A stretch of DNA of 11,798 nt. It comes from JBDIAR01 sp039812545. Its GTDB lineage: Bacteria > Actinomycetota > Actinomycetes > Actinomycetales > Dermatophilaceae. A program made the translations under genes and the position numbers. A model generated the notes under the pieces. That model saw nothing but the letters and a program-made list of their open reading frames with translations, was not told the DNA's origin and ran no database searches. How positions within the stretch are numbered: the stretch's first letter is position 1; each line of letters starts with the position of its first letter. Below, piece by piece: positions 1 through 5,776 of the stretch. Location of the stretch: the NCBI GenBank assembly GCA_039812545.1, contig JBDIAR010000110.1, positions 1-11,798 of the forward strand, written 5' to 3'.

Positions 1-248
1 TGCTCTTCCGCGTCGAGGCGAGCGCGTTCTTCGGCCTCCTCGCGTTCGCGTTGCTCTGCGTCGCGGCGCGCCTGGTCCTCCGCCTCGCGGCGAGCCTGCT
101 CTTCAGCCTCGCGTCGGGCTTGTTCTTCGGCGGCTTCGCGGTCGCGTTGCTCGGCGTCACGCCGTGCCTGTTCTTCGGCCTCTCGTCGCGCCTGTTCCTC
201 TGCAGCGGCCCGTTCGCGTTCTGCTGCTTCCTGGCGGGCACGTTCCTC
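1..248 (-). repeat. In-gene octapeptide (24-bp) tandem repeat with 96-bp higher-order period
   Basis: Read on the minus strand, residues 186-265 of the partial gene divide into ten consecutive eight-residue units: EERARQEA, AERERAAA, EEQARREA, EEQARRDA, EQRDREAA, EEQARREA, EEQARREA, EDQARRDA, EQREREEA and EERARLDA. Units four apart resemble each other best, for example EEQARRDA/EDQARRDA and EQRDREAA/EQREREEA. This suggests a 32-residue (96-bp) duplication on top of the 24-bp unit. The array continues past the left edge. Glu and Arg spaced four residues apart fit a stable single alpha-helix better than a heptad coiled coil; that structural reading is inference. Confidence 0.75.
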
Positions 249-803
249 GTTCGCCGCGAGTTCTCGCTCCGCGCTCTCCGAACGGAGAACCCCTGTCAGG
301 TGCTGGTGCACGGCATCGGCCGCCCGATGGAGCTCGACGTCATCTGGCTCTTCCAGCGGAGCCTGAGAAGGCGTCATCCCGTCGCGGGCGAGTTTCCGTT
401 CGCGTCGGGCGGCCCGCCACTTCTTGAAGAAGCCGCTTTCGGACGGGCTCCCCCCAGCATCTTCTACGTCGCGGGACGGTTCGGGGCTACCTGGACGCGT
501 CGCCGCCTGTGCACAGATTCGCCCGTCGACCACGATGACGACGACGAGCGGTGCCCCCGCCAACCGATCCAACGCGGCGAGGTGCGACAAGTCGACCAAC
601 GTGGTGCCGCCCTCCGGAATGGAGATCGGTGCACGGCCGAGTTCGCGGACTCCATCGGCAGCCATCGTCCACAGACGAATTTCCCCGGAAGCAGGAGCGG
701 TCGAGACATTGCGCACCACACACCTGGGAACGCCGGCGTCCGCGTCGCCGGGAGTGTCGCCGGGAGTGAGGAAATCGAGACTTATCGAGCTGGGCTCTTC
801 CAC
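1..803 (-). CDS. Hypothetical protein with N-terminal small domain and long Glu/Arg/Ala repeat helix (partial, runs off left edge)
   Basis: I do not recognise this protein as a named family. The visible 267 residues start at a GTG at 803; a GAGG sequence lies just upstream but only about 2 nt away, so the start is tentative. The upstream frame stays open but offers no better start nearby. Residues 25-102 look like a compact beta-rich domain, with a hydrophobic strand LVVVIVV near 86-92 and cysteines at 28 and 97. Residues 105-180 form a polar linker containing a basic patch (FFKKWRAARRERK, 125-137). From about residue 186 onward the protein is almost entirely E, R, A, Q and D in an eight-residue repeat. 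No signal peptide or membrane segment is visible, so it is probably cytoplasmic. It is divergent from the prepilin cluster, 210 bp away, and I see no convincing promoter in that gap. Coding is supported by strong third-position GC and a fully open frame. The C-terminus is unseen. Confidence 0.75.
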   Translation of the reverse strand, partial: MEEPSSISLDFLTPGDTPGDADAGVPRCVVRNVSTAPASGEIRLWTMAADGVRELGRAPISIPEGGTTLVDLSHLAALDRLAGAPLVVVIVVDGRICAQAATRPGSPEPSRDVEDAGGSPSESGFFKKWRAARRERKLARDGMTPSQAPLEEPDDVELHRAADAVHQHLTGVLRSESAERELAANEERARQEAAERERAAAEEQARREAEEQARRDAEQRDREAAEEQARREAEEQARREAEDQARRDAEQREREEAEERARLDAEE

Positions 804-1013
804 CCCCTCATGATCCCGTACCCACGCTGGTCTGCGTGTCTCGGTCCGGGCGAGCAGCGGCCGGTGACGAGGTGCGGCAGGTGTCCCTCGGGGTGCCCCG
901 CCCACAGTCTGACTTGCAGCGAAATCGTCCCTCCACAGGCCACGACGCGCGAGCTGAAATCGTCCAGTTCACCTGTTTGGCTCGACCCATCAGCTCTTCG
1001 TCAGGAGGACAAC

Positions 1014-1232
1014 GTGTCGAACAGATCAGTACGACGATGGTTGCAACGGCTGTCATGTCGTTGGCTTTCGTTGCGTGGCGCCCGCGAGGCCGGTATGACG
1101 ACAGCGGAGTATGCCGTGGGAACTTTGGCCGCGGTCGCCTTCGCCGTGGTGCTGCTCGTGGTCATCCGATCCGGAGCCGTCCAGGGAGCGGTCATGCAGA
1201 TCATCACCAAGGCCCTGCACAGCGGCGGCTGA
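1014..1232 (+). CDS. DUF4244 / Flp-type prepilin of a Tad-like cluster
   Basis: This 72-residue protein starts at a GTG at 1014, preceded by AGGAGG at 1003-1008 with a 5-nt spacer. It has a basic leader (residues 1-27) followed by REAG/MTTAEYAVGT, a type IV prepilin cleavage signature: Gly27, then a hydrophobic segment with Glu at mature position 5 and Tyr at 6. The hydrophobic stretch (mature residues about 6-25) and a short amphipathic tail give a mature product of 45 residues, the size of Flp pilins. The sequence resembles mycobacterial Rv3656c-type DUF4244 proteins. By family knowledge such a protein would be cleaved by a TadV-type prepilin peptidase and assembled into, or accessory to, a Tad pilus. 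It leads a three-gene run with the TadE-like gene starting 1 bp after its stop. No TadC gene precedes it, unlike the usual order. Confidence 0.85.
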   Translation: MSNRSVRRWLQRLSCRWLSLRGAREAGMTTAEYAVGTLAAVAFAVVLLVVIRSGAVQGAVMQIITKALHSGG

Positions 1233-1233
1233 G

Positions 1234-1608
1234 GTGAGCGGCGCCGGGTCGAGGCGGTGCCGCGAGGCGGGGATGGCGACAGCCGAGTTCGCCGTCGTCA
1301 TCCCCGCCATCGTGGCGGTCCTCGTGCTGTGCGTTTACGCCGTCTTCGCCGGCGTCAACCAGCTCCGATGCGTGGACGCTGCTCGGCTCGCCGCCCGAGC
1401 CGCCGCCCGCGGCGACTCCGCCGGCGCAGTGGAGCGCCTGGCCCGTGAAGCCGCGCCGTCGAACGCGACCATCCTCGTCACGATCGCCGGTGACCGGGTC
1501 GAGGTACGCGTTCGGGCCCCCGCGGGTCCGGCGGTGGGTGGACTTCAGCCGCCGTCGGTCTCGGCGCTATCGGTCGCTCGTCTTGAGTCAGCTGAGGTGC
1601 AGCGGTGA
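1234..1608 (+). CDS. TadE-like pseudopilin
   Basis: This 124-residue protein is most likely translated from a GTG at 1234, one base after the upstream stop, which suggests translational coupling because no strong Shine-Dalgarno is present. That start includes the leader CREAG/MATAEFAVVIPAI, with Gly13, Glu at mature position 5 and Phe at 6: the TadE-type prepilin processing signature. An ATG at 1273 would begin exactly at the mature residue and lose the cleavage site, so I reject it. A single hydrophobic helix (about residues 19-38) is followed by an Ala/Arg-rich region and a short beta-like C-terminus (VTIAGDRVEVRVRAP) typical of TadE-family domains exposed outside the membrane. It ends in a 4-bp GTGA overlap with the next gene. 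By family, TadE proteins are minor pilins needed for Flp pilus assembly. Confidence 0.8.
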   Translation: MSGAGSRRCREAGMATAEFAVVIPAIVAVLVLCVYAVFAGVNQLRCVDAARLAARAAARGDSAGAVERLAREAAPSNATILVTIAGDRVEVRVRAPAGPAVGGLQPPSVSALSVARLESAEVQR

Positions 1609-2003
1609 AACCACATCGGGAGGCACGTATGCCGCGCCGGGCCGCCGTGGAGCGAGAACGGGGTCAGGTCACCGTCCTGGCCATCGCCGTGATCCTGTGC
1701 ACGGTAACCGCGGCCGGCGCGGCCGGCCTCGTCACTGTCGCCGCCGTGGCACGCCATCAGGCCGCGGGGGCCGCCGACCTCGCCGCCTTGGCCGGCGCCG
1801 CGGATCTGGCCGTCGGGCTACCGCCGGCGGTCGCCTGTGCCACCGCGGCCAGGTTCGTGCAAGCGAACGCAGCAGTGCTGGTCGGCTGCACCGTCTCCGG
1901 TTCGGACCTCGTTGTCCATGCGGCGACAAACCCCGGAATCGGGCTCCCGACCGTAACCTCAGCCGCCCGAGCCGGCCCGACAGGACAGATTCGGGACGGG
2001 TAG
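1605..2003 (+). CDS. TadG-like membrane-anchored protein (Rv3654c-type, helicase/secretion neighborhood)
   Basis: This is 132 residues from a GTG at 1605, with GAGGTG at 1594-1599 and a 5-nt spacer. An in-frame ATG at 1629 also has a good Shine-Dalgarno (GGGAGG, 1618-1623), giving 124 residues; the sequence alone does not decide. The protein has a basic N-terminus, then ERGQVTVLAIAVI leading into one membrane helix (about residues 22-48), then an Ala-rich helix AARHQ..ADLAALAGAADLA. Two cysteines (78 and 95) precede a C-x-V-x-G-x-D stretch, a layout I associate with Rv3654c-like proteins of actinobacterial Tad loci. Unlike its two upstream neighbours it lacks Glu at position +5 after the Gly, so it is probably membrane-anchored rather than processed. 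It overlaps the TadE-like gene by 4 bp and presumably works with it at the cell envelope. Confidence 0.8.
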   Translation: MKPHREARMPRRAAVERERGQVTVLAIAVILCTVTAAGAAGLVTVAAVARHQAAGAADLAALAGAADLAVGLPPAVACATAARFVQANAAVLVGCTVSGSDLVVHAATNPGIGLPTVTSAARAGPTGQIRDG

Positions 2004-2047
2004 CCCCTGCGCTTCAGGCGCTGGGCTTCAACAGCGTTCGCGGATCC

Positions 2048-2079
2048 GGCGAGTCCTCGCCCGCTGCAGGTGCGCGGGC
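2048..2079. terminator. Possible hairpin(s) between convergent genes
   Basis: Between the stops of the TadG-like gene (2003) and the convergent membrane-protein gene (2088) lie two overlapping potential stems: GGCGAG/CTCGCC (2048-2053 with 2056-2061) and GCCCGC/GCGGGC (2059-2064 with 2074-2079, 9-nt loop). The position suits bidirectional termination. There is no T-tract on either side, and short GC hairpins are common by chance in this base composition. Confidence 0.25.
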
Positions 2080-2087
2080 CCAACGCG

Positions 2088-2438
2088 TCAGGACGGCGGG
2101 CCACCTGGACGTTCCGTGGGGGTCGAGCCCCGGGCGTTGAGACCGAGGTCGTCGCGCTCTCGTTCGGGTTGCGGACGTGCGGCCTCGACCTTGCGCAAGT
2201 CACGCAGCTCACGGCGCTGAGCGGCCTTGCGCTTCGTCCCAGCCACCGTCAGCCGAAATCCCAACCACAAGAGGAGGACCGCCGCTGCTCCGGCGCCGAA
2301 GAAGTGCAAGGGGGACAGTGCCAGATCGGCGCCCAGCACCGACATCGTCGTGATGGTCGTGGAGCTACTGGCCGCCCACGCTGAGAAACCACCGAGCGCA
2401 GCCGCGGTGGCGATGACGATGAGTCCTATTGCCAGCAA
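2088..2438 (-). CDS. Small two-helix membrane protein (LapA-like architecture), TTG start
   Basis: The frame is open well upstream (an ATG at 2528), but the N-terminal extension from there is Pro/Arg/Ser-rich and unlike a protein start. A TTG at 2438 has a textbook AGGAGG (CCTCCT on the plus strand, 2444-2449) 5 nt ahead of it, and begins directly at the first membrane helix. The resulting 116-residue protein has helix 1 at about residues 2-23, a short Ser/Thr-rich loop, helix 2 at about 44-66, then a basic cytoplasmic stretch (TKRKAAQRRELRDLRK) and a Pro/Arg-rich tail. This resembles the small actinobacterial membrane proteins annotated as LapA-domain or hypothetical. The function is unknown. 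It lies downstream of the helicase gene on the same strand but 221 bp away, and converges on the Tad-like cluster. Confidence 0.7.
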   Translation of the reverse strand: MLAIGLIVIATAAALGGFSAWAASSSTTITTMSVLGADLALSPLHFFGAGAAAVLLLWLGFRLTVAGTKRKAAQRRELRDLRKVEAARPQPERERDDLGLNARGSTPTERPGGPPS

Positions 2439-2659
2439 CCTTGCCTCCTGGGGATCGGAGCGGATGGATGAGACCGGAGCAGGGCCCGAACGCGGGGACT
2501 GAGGGGGAGCCGACCGAAACCGACACACCCACCTCGGACGAGCCTCTGCTCGACACTATCGAACAGCAGCGCAGGTCATGGCCGCCGTGCCCTTCGCCGT
2601 TGAGGTTCGATTGTCGGGACGCTTGACCCGCTGCGGCTAATGACCAGCCGCCGCCCCGT
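2439..2659. other. Intergenic region between helicase and membrane-protein genes
   Basis: This 221-bp gap lies between two minus-strand genes. It holds the AGGAGG of the downstream gene (2444-2449) and presumably its promoter, but I see no clear -35/-10 pair. The minus-strand sequence TAGTGT near 2555-2560 is a weak -10 candidate without a good -35. No RNA gene or additional coding frame is supported here. Confidence 0.5.
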
Positions 2660-5134
2660 TCAGCCGGGCGGCCCCGGCAATATCGAAAGAGGCTGAGCAC
2701 TGAACATCACGTCGCTGCTCGGGTCACCGCTCATCACCGCGAGGACGATCGCCGCACCGGCCTTGTCGATGGGGTCGTTGCCGTTGCCGCATTTCGGCGA
2801 CAGGACACAGGCCGGGCACCCGGTCGCGCAACCGCAGTCCGCCAGGACCCGGCGAGTAGCCGCCAGCCACTCGTTCACCCGCTCCCACCCTCGCCGGGCG
2901 AAGCCGGCGCCACCGGCATACCCGTCGTAGACCATCACCGTGGGGGCCCCGGTATCCGGATGACACTGCGTCGAAACGCCACCCAGATCCCAGCGGTCGG
3001 CGCCGCTGAACAGCGGTAGCACGCCGATCGCCGCGTGCTCGGCGGCGTGCAATGATCCCGGAATGGCGGCGGCCGGCACCCCTGCCCCCACCAGGGTGTC
3101 CTCCGGCAATGACCACCACAACGCCTGGGTGTCGAGCGTGCGCTCCGGCAACTCCAGGGCGTGCTCACCGAGAACCTCGCCGGACACCAACTTCCGGCGA
3201 TACCCCACCACGTGTCGCGTCACCCGGACCCGGCCGAACGACCGCACCGCCTCGCCACGATCACCGAACCCCGCACCGAACCTCGCACCGGACCCCGCAA
3301 CGGCCTCACAACGGTCCACCGCCGTCACGGCGAACGAACTGTCGACGATCGCGTGCGTCGTCCAGCCGGGGTCCCCGCAGACCACCTCCGCCAACCCCGC
3401 CTCCAGGTCCAGCTCCCGCACCACCCAGGTCTGACCCTGATGGACGTACACCGCCCCGGCATGCACGGTGCGATCGGCCGCCGCACCGTCCACGGTCCCC
3501 ACGACCCGGCCGCTGCGCGCGTCGACGATCTGCACGACCTGCCCGACGCCGCGCAGGTCGACGGCGTCGGCCGGCCCATCCGGCCGAGTCCAGTACCACC
3601 CCTGGCTTCGACGACGCAGCAGCCCCGCGGCGACCAGCGAATCGGCCAGTCTGGCCAGGTCGTCGCCGAACCACGCGGAGTCCTTCGTGGTCAACGGGAG
3701 TTCGGCCGCAGCACACGCCAGGTGCCTGGCCACGATCTGCGGGTTGGCCGGGTCGGTCACCACCGTCCCCACGCCCCGAGCGAACAGCTGCCGGGGGTTG
3801 GCGATCAGGAACGCGTCCAGCGGATCGTCGGCCGCGACCAGGGCGGCGATGCTCCGTCCGCCGTTGCGCCCGGCGCGCCCCGCCTCCTGCCAGAACGAGG
3901 CGTGCGTACCCGGCCAGCCCGCCATGACGATCACGTCGAGACCGCTGACGTCGATGCCGAGTTCCAGCGCATTGGTCGTCGCCAGCGCCCGGATGCCGCC
4001 ACTGCGCAGCCCCTCCTCCAGGGCGCGTCGTTCCTCGGGCAGGTACCCGCCCCGGTATGCCTGGACGCCTTCTCCCGCCGCCTCGCCGAGTCGATCCCGC
4101 GTCGCCGTCGCAACCGACTCAACGCCGGGGCGCGACCGGACGAAGGCCAGCCCCTGCGCGCCGGAGCGCACCGTGCCCGCCAACAGGTCCGCGGTCACGG
4201 CCCGTGTGCTGCGGCGCCGCCCGTCGGCACCGACCGGCGGTTCGATGAGCACGACGTCGACCGGCCCCCGCGGCGCCCCGTCGTCGGTCACCGCGGTCAC
4301 CGGCGCCCCCGCGAGCAGGCACGCGAACTCCTCCGGCCGCTCGATCGTGGCGGAGGCGAACGCCAGCACCGGCCGGCTGCCGTAGTGGTCGGCCACCCGC
4401 AGCAACCGACGCAGCACCGCCGCCAGGTGCGCGCCGAACACCCCTCGATAGACATGGCATTCGTCGACCACGACGTAACGCAACGCTCGCAGGAAGGGCG
4501 CCCACCGCTGGTGCGCCGGCAGAATCCCGCGATGGACCATGTCCGGGTTCGTCAGGACGTATGCCGCGTGCCGACGAACCCAACGCCGCTCGTCCTGAGG
4601 GGTGTCGCCGTCGTACCCGGCGACCCGCAGCCCCGGCAACCGCCACCAGTCGAGCCGAGCCCGCTGATCGGCGGCCAGCGCCTTGGTCGGCGCCAGGTAG
4701 AGCGCGGTGACCCCGCGTCCGGACGCCGCGACCGACCCGTCCAGCACGTCCGACACCACCGGCAGCTGGTATGCCAGTGACTTGCCCGACGCCGTCCCCG
4801 TGGCGATCACGCCGTGCCGGCCGGCTCGCAACGTCTCCGCCATGGTGACCTGGTGGGACCATAGCCGCTCGATTCCCACACCGCGCAGGGCGGCCGACAA
4901 CTGTGGGTTGACCCAGTCCGGCCACGGGCCGAAGCGCGCGTACCGGGCCGGACGGCGCTCGACGTGGCGCACGGCGCCCGGTCCGGCCGCAGCGGCGACG
5001 ACGGACAGCAGCGAATCGCCCGGCCCGCTGTTCTCTCCGAGCTCGAGCGCAGGCCCCAATGCAGATCCGACGCCCGCGGACCCGGCGTCCGGCATACCGG
5101 CCACGTCCCCGTCCACGCCACCGTCCACCCGCAC
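2660..5134 (-). CDS. DEAH-box superfamily 2 helicase with C-terminal DUF1998 cysteine cluster (MrfA/Hrq1-like)
   Basis: This 824-residue ATP-dependent helicase carries the superfamily 2 motifs in order: LWSHQ (91-95), Walker A ATGTASGKS (111-119), LAPTKALA (147-154), TNPDM (195-199), Walker B as DECH (224-227), SAT (261-263), TNALELGID (387-395) and QEAGRAGRNGG (416-426). The C-terminal half matches the DUF1998 layout, with YDGYAGGAGF and a cluster of five cysteines (767, 769, 773, 776, 782: CGCATGCPACVLSPKC) that probably binds zinc. By family this groups with TIGR03817-type helicases of the actinobacterial helicase/secretion neighborhood (Rv3649-like) and is related to the DNA-repair helicases MrfA and Hrq1; the substrate here is not known. 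The GTG at 5134 has its GAGAGG too close, so GTG 5128 is an equally good start. It is divergent from the bldG-like gene and is probably involved in DNA repair in the cytoplasm. Function is inferred. Confidence 0.92.
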   Translation of the reverse strand: MRVDGGVDGDVAGMPDAGSAGVGSALGPALELGENSGPGDSLLSVVAAAAGPGAVRHVERRPARYARFGPWPDWVNPQLSAALRGVGIERLWSHQVTMAETLRAGRHGVIATGTASGKSLAYQLPVVSDVLDGSVAASGRGVTALYLAPTKALAADQRARLDWWRLPGLRVAGYDGDTPQDERRWVRRHAAYVLTNPDMVHRGILPAHQRWAPFLRALRYVVVDECHVYRGVFGAHLAAVLRRLLRVADHYGSRPVLAFASATIERPEEFACLLAGAPVTAVTDDGAPRGPVDVVLIEPPVGADGRRRSTRAVTADLLAGTVRSGAQGLAFVRSRPGVESVATATRDRLGEAAGEGVQAYRGGYLPEERRALEEGLRSGGIRALATTNALELGIDVSGLDVIVMAGWPGTHASFWQEAGRAGRNGGRSIAALVAADDPLDAFLIANPRQLFARGVGTVVTDPANPQIVARHLACAAAELPLTTKDSAWFGDDLARLADSLVAAGLLRRRSQGWYWTRPDGPADAVDLRGVGQVVQIVDARSGRVVGTVDGAAADRTVHAGAVYVHQGQTWVVRELDLEAGLAEVVCGDPGWTTHAIVDSSFAVTAVDRCEAVAGSGARFGAGFGDRGEAVRSFGRVRVTRHVVGYRRKLVSGEVLGEHALELPERTLDTQALWWSLPEDTLVGAGVPAAAIPGSLHAAEHAAIGVLPLFSGADRWDLGGVSTQCHPDTGAPTVMVYDGYAGGAGFARRGWERVNEWLAATRRVLADCGCATGCPACVLSPKCGNGNDPIDKAGAAIVLAVMSGDPSSDVMFSAQPLSILPGPPG

Positions 5135-5434
5135 ACCTCTCTCGGTCCTCGAAGCGGTCCCACCGGGCTACCGGTGGGGGAGCGCTGCGCCTAAGCTAGC
5201 CCGACGAGTACCGTAGGTGGCCACACCGACAGTGCAGGGGATGCCAGAGGAAAGGACCATCGTGCGGCCCTCCCGGCGGGTGGCAGGGACGGGTCGGCCG
5301 CGTCGCGCCACCGCCGCACCGCTCGGCGATGGTTGGATCATGAGTCGACCCGGCGACCCGCACCAGACCGACCAGATCAGACCAGACCAGACCGACCCGA
5401 AGGGCCCGGCCGGAGAGAACGTACAGGAGGGACG
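5135..5434. other. 300-bp divergent intergenic region (helicase / bldG-like promoters)
   Basis: This region must hold the promoters for the minus-strand helicase and the plus-strand STAS gene. I find no consensus -35/-10 pair on either strand. Short AT-richer islands (CTAAGCTAGC near 5191-5200 and GGTTGGATCATGAG near 5331-5344) are the only candidates. It also holds a short ACCAG-type repeat (5361-5397) and the AGGAGG (5425-5430) of the STAS gene. Frames opening at GTG 5217 or GTG 5262 read through into the STAS gene out of frame and show no protein-like composition. Confidence 0.5.
5362..5397. repeat. ACCAGACCGACC direct repeat with intervening ACCAG units in the bldG leader
   Basis: A 12-bp sequence, ACCAGACCGACC, occurs at 5362-5373 and again exactly at 5386-5397. 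The 12 bases between contain further ACCAGATCAG/ACCAG units, so the segment is a degenerate tandem array of roughly 5-bp units. It ends 37 bp before the start codon, between probable promoter and ribosome binding site. It could be a protein-binding array, an mRNA element or simple slippage; the sequence does not decide. Confidence 0.7.
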
Positions 5435-5776
5435 ATGGACTTCACGGCCGACAGCACCGTGGTCGCCGATTGGGTCGTCGTCCGCGTCTCCGGCGAGGTC
5501 GACGTTTACAGCGCCCCCGTCCTGCGGGCCCGGCTCGACGCCAATATCCGCGAGGGCCACCACCAGCTGATCGTCGACCTGTCCGGCGTCACCTTCATGG
5601 ATTCGACCGGCCTGGGGGTGTTGGTCGGGCGCCTGAAACTGACTCGCGTCCGACAGGGCACCATCGTCCTGGCCGGCGTGCGCGATCGGGTCGCCAAGGT
5701 TTTCCATCTCACGGGCCTGGACAAGGTCTTCGCGATCTACGACAGCGTCGAGGCCGCGATCGATGGTGCCGGGTGA
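5435..5776 (+). CDS. bldG: STAS-domain anti-sigma-factor antagonist, BldG-like
   Basis: This 113-residue protein starts at an ATG at 5435 with AGGAGG 4 nt upstream (5425-5430). It is a single STAS domain: VVRVSGEVDVYSAPVLRARL, then LIVDLSGVTFMDSTGLGVLV, then HLTGLDKVFAIYDSVEAAI. The phosphorylatable serine sits at position 57 in FMDSTGLGVL, and both total length and this position match Streptomyces BldG (113 residues, Ser57) as I remember it. By family, the unphosphorylated form binds and titrates an anti-sigma factor, freeing a stress or developmental sigma factor, and a serine kinase reverses this. In Streptomyces bldG is followed by an anti-sigma gene; here it is followed instead by a methyltransferase gene overlapping by 4 bp, so its partner must be encoded elsewhere. 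A longer in-frame extension to 5333 is rejected because of its repeat-derived composition. Confidence 0.93.
   Translation: MDFTADSTVVADWVVVRVSGEVDVYSAPVLRARLDANIREGHHQLIVDLSGVTFMDSTGLGVLVGRLKLTRVRQGTIVLAGVRDRVAKVFHLTGLDKVFAIYDSVEAAIDGAG

Noticed and set aside
1..248. CRISPR-like or satellite array
   Set aside because: The 24-bp periodicity keeps a reading frame and encodes a regular octapeptide; there are no constant repeats with unique spacers.
51..1013. Open plus-strand frame reading into the DUF4244 gene
   Set aside because: The AGGAGG at 1003-1008 and the prepilin leader fix the start at GTG 1014; the upstream part is antisense to the charged-repeat gene.
1273..1275. ATG as the start of the TadE-like gene
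   Set aside because: It would remove the leader and the conserved prepilin cleavage glycine, and it corresponds to the first mature residue.
2650..2672. GCCGCCC/GGGCGGC hairpin over the helicase stop codon as a terminator
   Set aside because: The stem overlaps the end of the coding region and no T-tract follows on the minus strand; such stems are common in DNA this GC-rich.
3161..4780. 539-codon plus-strand open frame opposite the helicase
   Set aside because: It lies wholly antisense to a gene with intact helicase motifs; its Arg/Pro/His-rich composition is what the complement of GC-rich coding DNA gives.
5217..5434. Small plus-strand gene starting at GTG 5217 or 5262 upstream of bldG
   Set aside because: It runs out of frame into the STAS gene, is low-complexity Arg/Pro/Gln-rich, and its middle consists of the DNA repeat.
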